This document shows, in pieces, positions 46,593-58,134 of a DNA stretch of 64,000 bases. The position numbers and the translations under genes are program-made. The notes under the pieces are model-generated. The model did not search any database, was not told where the DNA came from, and worked only from the letters and a program-made list of their open reading frames with translations. The DNA is taken from contig JAQJVL010000001.1 in assembly GCA_035578905.1 (NCBI GenBank), forward strand, positions 248,001 through 312,000, in the 5' to 3' direction. This stretch comes from Stictocephala bisonia. Taxonomy: Eukaryota; Arthropoda; Insecta; Hemiptera; Membracidae. How positions within the stretch are numbered: position 1 is the first letter of the stretch; every line of letters starts with the position of its first letter.

Positions 46593-46985
46593 GATATATT
46601 TATTTGTTTCTGTCTGATTTCTGCAAAAAAATCCAAGTCACAAATACTATGTCCTAAAAAAATTTCTGTACCCTTGAAAATCGTGAAATATATTAGTATA
46701 TGTGCTGTAAACGATTGATATTGCCACCGGGCTGCCAAATAAATGCTGATATAGCATATTTTTTAACTATCGAGTGAACAGTGGAGTAATAAAAATTGTT
46801 CCCATCACAAACACCATATTTACAATGAAAACAAAGGTGTTGTAAGCCTTGATCATATTTGAAAATTGCAAATATTTAGAATCAATTTTAAAATACCATT
46901 TTAGAATTGATTCTAAATTTTACAGAGAAAAACGGACAATCCATGTTTTTCAAGGTTCCTTATCAAGCCCAAAAGAAGGTCAATT

Positions 46986-47463
46986 ATACCTAACCTGTAC
47001 CAAAGCATTAATCGTGTGTGGGACTGTATATACAGTACTGTATAAAAATTACAGTCGTTTTCTGCACATTAATAGTATAAATATGATACCGAAAAATCAC
47101 TCCACCGAGAATATCGGTTAGTGAAATTGTCCGATAGAGTGTCCGACTACTCAGGTATCTCACGTCCGATTTAGACCTAACCGGTAGCAAAATATCAACC
47201 GTGTAATAGACTGTAAGATTACAACAAAATATTTCATTACGTATTGTAATAACAATACCATCAGGCATCAAAGTCGGACGTCCACCGAGGGACGTTAGAT
47301 GTAAACCAATCCAATTCAAGTGCCGTATATGACGATCAACTATTCAGTTATCTAAAGCCCGAATCAGGCCTAACCGGTACCAAAATGTCAATCGTGTAAT
47401 AAACTATAAGATTATAAAAATAATTACATTATGAATTGTAATAATAATACCACCGAGGATTTT
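46986..47463. repeat. Tandem array, ~190-bp unit, ~2.5 copies
   Basis: CCTAACCGGTAGCAAAATAT (47179) and CCTAACCGGTACCAAAATGT (47369) begin closely related ~95-bp blocks 190 bp apart, each followed by GTGTAATA and ATTGTAATAA. A more diverged copy starts at CCTAACCTGTACCAAAGCAT (46989). Open frames of 90-103 codons in it are chance products. Confidence 0.85.
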
Positions 47464-47700
47464 GTAAATGTTCCTTCTTCGTAATTAAGGAAAGTATAAG
47501 AAATAATACAATTGAATTATATAATAAAATTCATTGTAAATGTTCCTTCTTAAAAAAAAATAAATAAAAAAGTAATAGTAAAATAAACCGTAATTAACAA
47601 AATTCTATGAAATAATAAAAATGAAATAATTAGTAAAATTCATTATTAATGTTCCTTCTTTTAAAAAAATAATAGTAATTCAAAAAAGTCTAAGAAATAA
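47464..47700. repeat. Diverged local repeats carrying AATGTTCCTTCTT
   Basis: AATGTTCCTTCTT occurs at about 47467, 47537 and 47648 with A-rich flanks and related AGAAATAAT segments. Unit lengths are irregular. Confidence 0.65.
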
Positions 47701-48135
47701 TATAAATGAATTATACAAAACATTTTAATAGTCTAAGAAAATATAATAACTTTAAACAATATTACTGTAATTGCAAACCATGACGTAACACTAACTATAA
47801 GTTAGATCAAATTGTCGAAAAGTAAGTTTATGACAAAAAGTTGGACAAATAATTTGTCCCAATGTTCGCTTGCAACGTCTGCTATACGCGCTAGCGCAAG
47901 CTAGATAGAATGTAACCAGGAGAGTGATTGGGTTTGGCAGACAGAATGATTCGACACAGGAAATTCACCAGCAGCTTCAAGGAAGAGGGTAGACAAGGGT
48001 GTGGGGTGCGAGGGTGGGTGTATGAGTCAGAAAATCCCAGCCAGAGATGCCTAGCGGCAGCCGCGCCAAGTTCGTTTCGTCTGTGTCTGACTTTTTCCCT
48101 ATACTTTTCGCTTCTTATAGAAGTGTATTCATTGG

Positions 48136-48976
48136 TTAAGAGTAGTCTCCTAAAATTTAGTCCACCAAGTATCACCATTGAATACACATCTATTGAACAG
48201 ACAATGACCTGACTTTCACTGAGCATGTCACTTACTCTGCACAACGTGCACTGGGTAGGCTGAGAGGTCTGTACCGTTTTAGAGATCTGCTACCAGAATC
48301 CGCTAAGTTTCACATCATGCAGTCACTGATTTTGTCAGTATTTTACTACTGCTACCCTGCATACGGTAACAGCATCTCGTGTGGAGATATAGAGCGAATT
48401 CAAAAGCTTCAAAACTCTGCAATCCGTTTCATTTTCAATTTGAGACGTTTTGATCATGTTTCTCCTTTTCGGGAGGCTGTTGGTTTACTGCCAATGGAGA
48501 CCGTATGCAGGATTCTAACTTGCTGCATGACTCACAAGGTACTGTCACACAGTGAGCCACAGTACTTAAGCGAAAGGCTGTTGTACTGGGAAGAGGTCTC
48601 ACAGCGTAGTACACGCCATGCAAATTTACTCCATTTCCCTAAGGTCCGTTTAGAAGTTGGGAGACGGAGTTTTTCTTATTTAAGTTGTACAATGGCCTCC
48701 CCCCAGCCATCAAATCATGTACTATACGCTCATTTAATAGTAAAATTAAAGAGCTTTTCGTAGCCCAATAGTATATTGTAATTTTAAGTCTTTGTGTTTC
48801 TTTGTAAAAAAAAATATATATATATATATTATACCCTAATCTTAACTTGCACTGTTCTTAGTTTTTAATATTTATTTCTTAGTATTAAGGCCATTGACTT
48901 GAGTTGTTCTGTAAAACAGTTATGTACTGAGAAACGCTTGTAAATAAAGGCATTTTTATTTATTTATTTATTTATC
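48136..48976 (+). mobile_element. 5'-truncated CR1-like retrotransposon (element D)
   Basis: It starts inside the RT thumb (LLKFSPPSI, about 48140-48170), continues with the C-terminal region (48215-48763) and a ~200-bp 3' UTR. It ends with AATAAAGGCATTTTTATTTA and a (TTTA)n tail to about 48976. The AATAAA just before a simple-repeat tail marks a genuine 3' end. A frameshift lies between the first piece and the longer frame near 48212. Confidence 0.85.
48317..48763 (+). pseudogene. RT C-terminal region of element D (148 codons)
   Basis: Reading starts further upstream, near 48215, as LTFTEHV and LGRLRGLYRF, then MQSLILSVFYYCYPAYGN, RIQKLQNSAIRFIFNLRRF, DHVSPFREAVGLLPM. These are typical CR1/Jockey C-terminal motifs with the LQNSxIRFIF signature. 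The ATG at 48317 is inside the domain and not an original start. The stop at 48761 precedes the 3' UTR and fits the natural end of such proteins. Confidence 0.85.
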
Positions 48977-49060
48977 TATTTCCTGTAGCAGACAAAACAA
49001 GCTTAGCGCGGCTGCCGATACGCAGCGCTGGCAGTTTTCTGTCATGTATCCCTCTGCCAA

Positions 49061-51764
49061 CTCAATAACCCTCTCTCTCCCCAAGAACGCAAAATTGTGC
49101 AAAGATTACAATATTAAAAAAACGTAATCTGAATTTTTAACATTGGCTTTTAACTTCTCATTTTGTATTCATTGATATCTCAGTGATAAAATTCACATAA
49201 CTTCAAAGAAAAAAATTGTACGCTTAGTGACAAAAGCCTATCCGACACTTTTGGGTAAATAAGTATAAATACTACATATTTCTTAAATTGTATTTATAAG
49301 AGAATATGTCAATAAAAATTTAAGACCCCACATTTAATAACTATTTTTTTCCTAAAACTGATATATTATCCCTAATAACAAAAGAAGGACGTTTGATTCT
49401 CCTGCATAATTCTACCTTTAAATAAATTGCGAAATATAACGCTTCTTTTATTTCGTTTATATTTGTATTTCCTTTATTTTTTTAAATTCATAATATTAGT
49501 GATACTTCTTATTTAACTTGATTTTCTTTTTTGTTAGGTAAATTCATCCTTTTATTTGAATAAGTAAACAAATATTTAATTCGATACAATGTATGCAAGT
49601 GAAATACAATAGAACCAATAGATATTAATTTCTTTTAAGTAAAAATGAAAATAACCAATAATACTAAAACTGAATAATTTTATTGAGTACATTATCGAGT
49701 AAATCACCCGTAAAACTATTCCAATATTTTCAATATATTATGTTGACCACGTCTTCAAAATACAATATATAATACATTTAATTTGATATGTTTTATGGAT
49801 TTCTGTTTAATGAACTACCATAAATGTTTCAAGAAATATGCATAGATGTAAGCTGTCTTAAATTTTATATTTTTAAAATATCTTGTATTAGGATTTAATG
49901 ATATTCTATTTGTTAGTCTGTATTGTATTAGCGAAACCAAAGGTTAGTATTATTATGTTTTTGTCTTCGCCCTTTACCTTTTGCTTGATACGTCTTGTTT
50001 AGGGTTAATTTTAAGAGAGGGCACTAAATTCCCCTTTTTGTAAATGGTTTCAAATAATGATATTTACTATGAATTTTACAATGGGATATATAAATTTATA
50101 AATAAGTCATAAGAGATAAACGAATATAATGCATTCATTAATGAAATTAATTGTTGTATACATAAAAAAATAACAAGGGAAATCATAATAAATTATCTTA
50201 TCTTGATATAATTAGTGTTTAGTACATGACTACAATCGAATGCACATCGATTCACGTTGACGATCCCTTAATTGGTCTTCTTGGTCGTCATGAACATGAA
50301 CATTGTGAAACGAACATTATAAAAGAAGAACTATTGCTTCAATCAAAAGATACAAGTAATAGCAATTCTTCACCAATATTTATCTAAGGAATACCTTTGA
50401 GATGGTAGTAACATAAAAACTGTTCATCTGAAAGTTTGAGTAATTTTGGCAAGCAATTTTTGTTCAAAATATATTTTAGCTATATAATAATATTAAATTC
50501 TTCCAAGGCAGTGGTTTGGTGAAGCGTTATAATTAAATCAAGATGTACTTCCTATTAGTGTTGACTCTTTAACATTACAACTGTAACTGTGTTACCACTC
50601 TTGTCAGTCTGGAGGGTGGGTAGGAGGGCTATCTGTCATATTCCTAAGTAGAGTTGTTTGAATGGATGGCAGATTGCATTTATTTGTAATTTTGTTCTGT
50701 AAAAAAAGTCTATTTAAAATTAATAAGATATAAATTCATGCTAAGCCGTTCGAAAATTGAGAATTTATACGGAACAGTAGCCTTATCATTGATTCTGCTC
50801 AAAATACTTTTCAAAGTAGATATATATGGTTTGTCATCAGTTACACTCTAAACCATATTAGACAATTAACTGAGAAACGAGCGTATGATCGGCTTTTCAA
50901 ATAAAAATCTGAGAAAATAAAAAAATGAGGAAAAACTGAAAAATAATTTTAAAGAGTAGCGTTGTGTGTACTCAAATTGTGCGGCCGAGGGGTTTTCAAT
51001 TGGACTGAAAAAAGTGCCGGTTAGGTTTTATATGTTAGGTCAGAATATTTGTCTGTTTTTCCTCAATTTTGTAATTATTCGTTTTTTTATGTTTTCAGCT
51101 GAAAAAAACCCGATTTTAAACTTCATAATGTTTCTTAGTAATCTATCTAGTACATAAAACATGTCAGCCAAAAAAATTACGAGGTATCTGTTCTATATAA
51201 TTACCAACATCCTTTTCAATGAAATATTCCAACTTCCCATCGTTGTTTTCCTTACAACTTTTTAACATGTTGCCTTTATAACAAGAGTAGCTGCTTGAAG
51301 CCAAATAAAGCACTCTAAAAGATTATAAACCTAAATTTACTAAGCTGGTAATGATGAGGCAACTTTGGTCATTAGAAGCACTTTAAAGTGAGAGCTCCCA
51401 TGCCCCAATGTTGCCGTAGAGACACCTACTCCTAACCCCCGTTAAGTCTCTTCTCCCCCTTATTCCCCTTTCTCACCCTTCCTCGTGCCATCTTATATAG
51501 TTTGATACTTATCCATCTCAATAGACAGCGATTTTTTACTATTACATATAAAGTTGAAAAATGGCTGCTAGTGGTTAAAGCCCAACTTCCTACGTATTCT
51601 AGAAGTAGGCCTTCAAAGTTCAAACCTAGTAATAGCTAAATAAATATGTTGAAATGTGTCCGCAGGTTATTTTTACTTTCATTTGTCATCAGACTATTAA
51701 TTAATTACAGACTATTAGAAAAGTTCACGTTAATTTGCACCAACAAAAAATTGCTTATCAACTC
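49061..51764. other. Long AT-rich stretch, no gene recognised
   Basis: Short frames at 50966-51157 (plus) and 51432-51623 (minus) have no recognisable motifs. A C-rich patch lies near 51390-51480. I see no repeat family here. Confidence 0.35.
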
Positions 51765-52418
51765 TTATAAAACTTAATTGTTACGAACAATATTCGTCCA
51801 TATATCGCCCACTGGGTCATAATAATGCAGAAAACTAAACAATAACGTAAAAACTCTCATAAAACTTAATTGTTACGAACAATATTCGTCCATATATCAC
51901 CCACTGGGTCATAATAATGCAGAAAACTAAACAATAACGTAAAAACTCTCATAAAACTTAATTGTTACGAACAATATTCGTCCATATATCGCCCACTGGG
52001 TCTTAATAATGCAGAAAACTAAACAATAACGTAAAAACTCGCATAAAACTTAATTGTTACGAACAATATTCGTACATATATCGCCCACTGGGTCGTAATA
52101 ATGCAGAAAACTAAACAATAACTTAAAAACTCTCATAAAACTTAATTGTTACGAACAATATTCGTATATATATCGCCCACTGGGTCTTAATAATGCAGAA
52201 AACTAAACAATAACGTAAAAACTCTCATAAAACTTAGTTGTTACTAACAATATTCGTCCATATATCGCCCACTGGGTCTTAATAATGCAGCAAACTAAAC
52301 AATAACGTAAAAACTCTCATAAAACTTAATTGTTACGAACTACATTCGTCCATATATCGCCCACTGGGTCGAAATAATGCAGAAAACTAAACAATAACGT
52401 AAAAACTCTCATAAAAAT
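51765..52418. repeat. Tandem array of seven 92-bp units
   Basis: ATAAAACTTAATTGTTACGA recurs at 51767, 51859, 51951, 52043, 52135, 52227 and 52319, an exact 92-bp period, with an eighth start at 52411. Each unit holds CATATATCGCCCACTGGGTC and AAACTAAACAATAACGT. Units differ by a few point changes only, so expansion was recent. Confidence 0.97.
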
Positions 52419-52669
52419 AGTTGTTTTTTTATCTGATAAACAATCTTCAATCGATTCACACCACAAAGTGGGTGAACTCACTTTTTATGATGATGTTGCT
52501 ATGAAGAATATTCTACAAACCATAAGCAGAAGCTGTTTTCTACTACAGCCATACAAACTGTATTACTCGTATGATGATTATGAAGACTTATATTAGTGAA
52601 CTGTGGCGTCTGCCATAGCTAGCATGACGTTAATGGCAATATATTAACATTTTTAACTTCACTTGCCAG

Positions 52670-52860
52670 TTTAAATGGGCCTGCAAGCCTGTTAGTGGAC
52701 TTCATTTTACTTTGAATTACCGACAATTACCTCAGTTTGGGATTGAAACCTTGGATGTTGCACTCTGCAGTCCAAGGCCTAAAGAACTGAGTCAACACGA
52801 AGGCGATGAATTGAAATGAGACTAAACCAAATCTTTGACTATTATCTCTTTAACATCGAA
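52670..52860 (-). mobile_element. Possible tRNA-related SINE, family 2, copy 1
   Basis: The minus strand holds TGACTCAGTTCTTTAGGCCT (A-box-like) and GGTTTCAATCCCA (B-box-like) about 45 bp apart. The segment GCACTCTGCAGTCCAAGGCC and its flanks resemble 60340-60500. The family assignment rests on this pair only. Confidence 0.5.
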
Positions 52861-53774
52861 AGGAAGCGAGGAAGCATTTCAATTCTAACAGCAAAATCCA
52901 TCAAGTACTATTAAGTTTTAAGTTTCATAGTTAGTCGTCAACTTAAAGGTATGTTTGTAATAAATCCAACATTAATACATACAGGACATATGTTCTATGT
53001 CATATTACTCAACTTTAAACGAGAGAGGTTATTAATAACAACGTAAGGTGGTAGTCTAGAATTAGCTATGAATGTAGTCTAAGTAGTTGCGTCATTAGGT
53101 TGAGCTCGTGTCGTTGACTCACAATCATGGTTGCATAATTTTGAGTTTCGTAAGAGAGGCTATTATATTGGATTTAGTGATATGAAATAGTAGTACATTT
53201 AAGGTATATCAGCATACAATATGAAATGCCCTTATCAGTGGTTATGTCACAACATAAAAGAAAACAGGAGCGGGTGCAAACCTATAATATATTCTACGAA
53301 CAACAAGTCTCCTTCCTCTAGCTGGTGAGTGGTTACAATAAACAATACTGCTCGGAGACAGTTATGGGCCTCACTTGAAGGAAGGACAAACATAACCTCA
53401 CAGAAATTGTAGTTTTAAAATTGATTTAAGGAAGAGTGTCCTAAACGCATTCAGAGACTTTGGACAAATACAAATTATTAGCTGTTTTAGACACATATTG
53501 TGATGGAAGCTGTTGGAAATCCTATGATCTGTAGTTATTTGGATGCTATAATTTTAGATAAATACGTGACCGAAACCATATGTTTAACTCTGTGAGCTGT
53601 GTTATTTGAATACATGCTATTGTACCAAAGCGTTGCCAAACTATCGGTTAGGATAAGAACTTGGAAGATGGACCAAAACCTGGCGGAAACCATCGTTATT
53701 GGTGGTTCTGTAGTTGGTTGGTGCTGTGATATTGGACGAAAGTGAGGTCGAAACCACCGGTAACTACAAGAACT
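52861..53774. other. Sequence without recognised gene
   Basis: No open frame or repeat family recognised. Composition is slightly less AT-rich than the mean. Confidence 0.35.
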
Positions 53775-54612
53775 GTAGTTATTTGCATGCTATGCTATTA
53801 ATAACTGTAACCAATCATGTATAGGTGTTATAAATAATCATTTGGATGCTGTTGTTAAGAACTGTTACCAATTATGTATAGGTGTTATAAATAATCAGTT
53901 GGATGCTATGCTATTAAGAACTGTAACCAATCATGTATAGGTGTTATAAATAATCATTTGGATGCTATGCTGTTAAGAACTGTTACCAATCATGTATAGG
54001 TGTTATAAATAATCAGTTGGATGCTATGCTGTTAAGAACTGTTACCAATCATGTATAGGTGTTATAAATAATCATTTGGATGCTATGCTATTAAGAACTG
54101 TTACCAATTATGTATAGGTGTTATAAATAATCATTTGGATGCTATGCTGTTAAGAACTGTTACCAATCATGTATAGGTGTTATAAATAATCAGTTGGATG
54201 CTATGCTATTAAGAACTGTAACCAATCATGTATAGGTGTTATAAATAATCATTTGGATGCTATGCTGTTAAGAACTGTAACCAATCATGTATAGGTGTTA
54301 TAAATAATCATTTGGATGCTATGCTGTTAAGAACTGTTACCAATTATGTATAGGTGTTATAAATAATCAGTTGGATGATATGCTGTTAAGAACTGTAACC
54401 AATTATGTATAGGTGTTATAAATAATCAGTTGGATGCTATGCTGGTAAGAACTGTTACCAATTATGTATAGGTGTTATAAATAATCAGTTGGATGCTATG
54501 CTATTAAGAACTGTAACCAATTATGTATAGGTGTTATAAATAATCAGTTGGATGCTATGCTGTTAAGAACTGTAACCAATTATGTATAGGTGATATAAAT
54601 AATCAGTTGGAG
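53775..54612. repeat. Tandem array of fourteen 59-bp units
   Basis: GTATAGGTGTTATAAATAAT recurs 14 times with a 59-bp period. Units vary at four sites that recombine freely: CATTTGG or CAGTTGG, CTATT or CTGTT, CTGTAACC or CTGTTACC, AATCATG or AATTATG. The mixed combinations suggest repeated exchange between units. Confidence 0.97.
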
Positions 54613-56199
54613 GTACTGATATTGAACTGTATGCTGAGTAAATTTAGAATTCAAACACTTTTCTAAAATGTTCTATTTGACGAATGTTCTTATATTCTGT
54701 AAACGTAGTGGTAACTCTGCTACAAAGTTTACCCGATATACATTTGGTTCATAGACTTTAAATTCTGTATATTTATGTATATCATACTCGTATATTAATG
54801 TTTAAGTGTTACCCTGAGTGTCAATAACAATAAATAAACCAAAACCAGTACTATAATATTATTTTCATGCGTTAAAACAGACTACATATGTTTTTATTTT
54901 GATGAGAAAATTAATAAAATATGTGGTTAAGGGGTAGAAAGAAGATCCCCTCTTCAAAATGTACGGGCCGTTGTGATTGAAAGGTTTAACCCACAGAAAG
55001 GGGCTGATCTTCCATCAATCACGCTCGTCCTTCCTTTGTCTGTTGATAGATCTTATTTCTTTATATAGTCTAGTTTGTAAGAAAATAATTTAATTAAGCA
55101 TCATACTTTTAGTGCAAACATATAATAGTATTGGTTCATGTTTAATCATTTACAGTGTTTTTTGTGTATGTATAGATAAGGTAAATAAAGATCTAACATT
55201 GTTTAGGTACTTTATACATTATTGTTGGTAGTTGTGTTTCTAATATTATAATAACATTATTTACCAATTCATCTTAGTCCTTCAAATGTTAATAAATGAA
55301 ACAAATACTCTGCTGTAAATGTCATTACAAGGTAATACGTCATTTCAAAGTGTGGAAAAATATTTCAGTCAAATTCTGAACAACCAACTTTAAACATAGA
55401 AAGGAGAGCTAATGCATTATTTTGGTGTTCTGGAAAAGATTCACTTCTAGGGTTCTGACCCCTGGGCCTTTAACATTTTTAAGGGATTTATTATGTCTAT
55501 TTATTTGATCAGCCCATATTTATATTTATTATTTATTACATTGTACATATCACATTATATATCATCATCTAAAACAAGCCACGTCCAGGCGAACTTTTTT
55601 TGGCTCCAAGGATTTTTAATTTCTAAATTTATTTCGGAGTTTTCGACTACGAGAAATAAATTTACACCGGTCTCAAACCTGGGAAAATTCTTATTTCTGC
55701 CCCAGAGGCTCTTAGACTTCCCGTGTATCACGACGAGGCTGCGAATTATACTGTGATGTCATATGGGTGAAATCAGCTGATTTGTTAATTTTATTAAATA
55801 CTGGTAACTAAATATAGCAATTGCATAGAAACATTGAACTAAATAGTAAACAAGTTATGTACCACTTTATCAGCTGGAATTGTAATTGGAACATTATTGT
55901 TGTATTCATTTTTCTATTTAGCACATGTGACGTCATTGAAGAAGCGTGTGATACATACTGTCTTCTTTTCTAGATGTCATAGTTTTCGAGTGAGTTGCTA
56001 TAGTTATATAGCAGTACAACGTTATTTATTTTGCATTTGTATAATAAGATTAACAGAAACCCAAAACTAAGTAATATTAAACAAATACACCCAAGTGGAG
56101 TATCAAATTAAGAGTATTCTCTTACTTACTAATATTCCCTCAGATTTTAGAAAATACTATTATGAGCTCCACTGCTCCAAAAAGCAAAATTCATGGCCA
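54613..56199. other. AT-rich sequence, no gene recognised
   Basis: A patch at 54930-55030 with AAGATCCCCTCTTC and AAGGGGCTGATCTTCC may be a decayed element. The 87-codon frame at 55493-55756 has no recognised motif. Confidence 0.35.
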
Positions 56200-56220
56200 T
56201 ACAGCTTAGGAATCCTGGAA

Positions 56221-56340
56221 AGGCCGTATGCCGACATTCCTCACGAGACGACATGCCGAGAACCATAAATGGGACTGTAGCAGAGTATTTTGGCGAGGCC
56301 GTAGGCCAAGCTCCCCCACGAGGCCTCAAGCCGAGTTCCA
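56221..56340. repeat. GC-rich duplicated 45-bp motif
   Basis: AGGCCGTATGCCGACATTCC (56221) and AGGCCGTAGGCCAAGCTCCC (56296) begin two related 45-bp segments, 75 bp apart. Both continue with CACGAG and GCCGAG. Three overlapping open frames cover this region because it is GC-rich; none is recognisable. Confidence 0.65.
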
Positions 56341-56499
56341 CAAAAAGGCTAAAGGTAAACATGGAAGACCTCCGAAACGAAATTTTACTAATAACTATAA
56401 GGTAGAGCAACAACAAACGATCTTCAGGATCCTCGGGGAGATATGGATGCTACCTCTTCAGTTTGCAAAATTCAACAGAGCGAAGCTCGGTCTCCTGGT

Positions 56500-56955
56500 A
56501 CTGATATTTATTTACTTAATGCCCAGTTGGTTTCTTTGTGAAAATTTGATTGAGAATAACTCGGAGGCTAGTCGAAGAGGTGGTTTTCTAGATTTAATTT
56601 TCCCTTCACTTTGTGGGATTTCTTGCAAATTGAGGAGATGCAGAGTATATAGGATATTTTTAAACTCTCTTAGAAGTGCTTCATTGCGTCTAACATCTGG
56701 AGGAGCTATGTGGCACAGCACTGGAAGAGGTTGCATTGAGTCAGCCACTGATAGCCCTCATCACCCTATTTAGTTGTATATCAACCTGTCGTACATGTGT
56801 ACTGTTAAGCCACACGGGAGTACAATATTCAGCAGTGGAGTAAACCCGGGACAAAGCTGTAGTACCCCGGACTAATGCGTTGGTTCCCCACGATGATAGA
56901 CTGGAAATACTTTCCTTTAACAAAGCCGACATGGCATTGCTTAACCTACTTAAAC
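56500..56955 (-). pseudogene. C-terminal RT fragment of a non-LTR retrotransposon (element E)
   Basis: Minus strand: SSWGTNALVRGTTALSRVYS, then TAEYCTPVWLNSTHVRQVDI, then QLNRVMRAISG (56741-56932). After a frameshift the reading continues LPVLCHIAPPDVRRNEALLR (56512-56748). The order and the YSTAEYCAPVWLNS-like signature belong to a LINE family widespread in animals. There is no RT core and the 3' end is not recognised. A small indel near 56745 separates the two frames. Confidence 0.85.
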
Positions 56956-57449
56956 CTACCCCAGTTATACTCCGGAAATACTTTCCCTTAACAAAGCTAA
57001 TATGACACTAAATAATCTACTCACCCACTCGCCCTACAAGCACGATGGTATTCAGTGATATTTAAGCTGTAAACAAAAAATATGTCATACAGGAAACTTA
57101 AATATCACTGTTTGGGGCAAGCGCTAAACCGAGAGGGTGGGCACTCCTGTCAGACATCTCCTACTACGGCTTGATAATCTCAGTCGGTTATAACGATGAA
57201 TTACGCAGGACTAGTTCCAGCCCATATGAAGAAAAGCCTTTTTCAACTTTCTGGAAAGAAAACCCGCACAATGTAGATAAAAGGAGTAGCGGAAAATCTA
57301 TTTCCGAGAGCAACTGTTCATCAAAATCTTTCTTATCTGGCCCATAATTCTTAGATGATCTTGATTTTACCCTTGTGTACAATTAGGTCTCGTACATATC
57401 CCAGATTTTTTTACATTAAATACAGATCAAGCAGTTAACATTAAATACT
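56956..57449. other. Sequence without recognised gene
   Basis: A repeated CTCCGGAAATACTTTCC-like motif at about 56970 resembles CTGGAAATACTTTCC at 56903, so there is a local duplication. A 64-codon minus-strand frame (57188-57382) has no known motif. Confidence 0.4.
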
Positions 57450-57950
57450 AGTTCTGCTTGTTGAGTGGTCTTTCCTCCATATTTTGTCATCCCATCTCTT
57501 TCACGAGTCTCATTCAGTCTTCTCCTCTTCCCTCAACACCTTCCTTTCAGTCATTGATACCTTGAGTTCCTCTTGGTCTCATTCCCACCATTTCTGTCTC
57601 ATGGATCCTCTTGATACCACATGTTTCCCCATCCTTTCCACATGTCCGAACCAAGACAGTTAATTCTACTCAATTATATCCATTAATGGTTCATTTCCAG
57701 TTCTTCTCCTTATTACATCATCCCTAATTCTATCTGTTTCGGTCACTCCTACACTAGTACCTAACAATCGTATTTCGAAAGACTATGTTCTAATCCTATC
57801 CATATGTTCCCTTAACCATGTCTCCACTTTAGGTACATTATATGTTTTGTACAAAATCTTTTGACATTTAGGTGAACGTCTTCATTCCTTTTAGGCTTTT
57901 AGCTGCATTCATAAAACCCCCTGCTAGCCTAAAAGTTAAAGTTCCTCTTA
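57450..57950 (-). pseudogene. Degraded C-terminal fragment of a LINE (element F)
   Basis: The minus strand, across several frameshifts and stops, reads FMNAAKSLKGMKTFT (about 57880-57930), TETDRIRDDVIRRRTGNEPL (about 57690-57750) and LSWFGHVERMGKH (about 57620-57660). DRIRN-type and LRWFGHV-type motifs in that order are characteristic of LINE C-termini related to, but distinct from, the fragment at 27081. It is an old copy. Confidence 0.75.
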
Positions 57951-57954
57951 TTTT

Positions 57955-58134
57955 ACCAGGCGAAGTTAGGGCTAAGAAGCCCTCTCTAACACTTAACCTG
58001 GGGACCAACGGCTTAACGTGACTTCCGAACCACGGGAGCGGCAGGGCAAAAACTGTTAGTGGTCATATCGGGAATCGAATCCGGACCAATTGCGTGGCAA
58101 GACAACGCCTTAGCCCCTTAGCTACGGCCGCTCC
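57955..58134 (-). mobile_element. tRNA-derived SINE, family 3
   Basis: Minus strand: GGAGCGGCCGTAGCTAAGGG with A box TAGCTAAGGGG (about 58110-58122), then CGGATTCGATTCCCG as B box (about 58069-58083), about 40 bp apart. Both pol III promoter boxes are in good order. The body continues to TTTAACTTTTAGGC near 57950. The head suggests derivation from a tRNA. Confidence 0.8.

Larger units (their letters stand above)
48000..49060. repeat. Inverted repeat pair flanking a CR1-like fragment
   Basis: About 65 bp near 48005-48075 (GCGGCAGCCGCGCCAAGTTC) pairs imperfectly with about 48990-49055 (AAGCTTAGCGCGGCTGCCGA). CAGAAAATCCCAGCCAGAG also pairs with CTGGCAGTTTTCTG. The pair surrounds the retrotransposon fragment listed next. 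This may be a DNA-transposon host with terminal repeats into which the fragment inserted. Confidence 0.6.

Noticed and set aside
51765..54612. CRISPR-like regular arrays with 92-bp and 59-bp periods
   Set aside because: There are no unique spacers, all bases repeat, and no cas genes are present.
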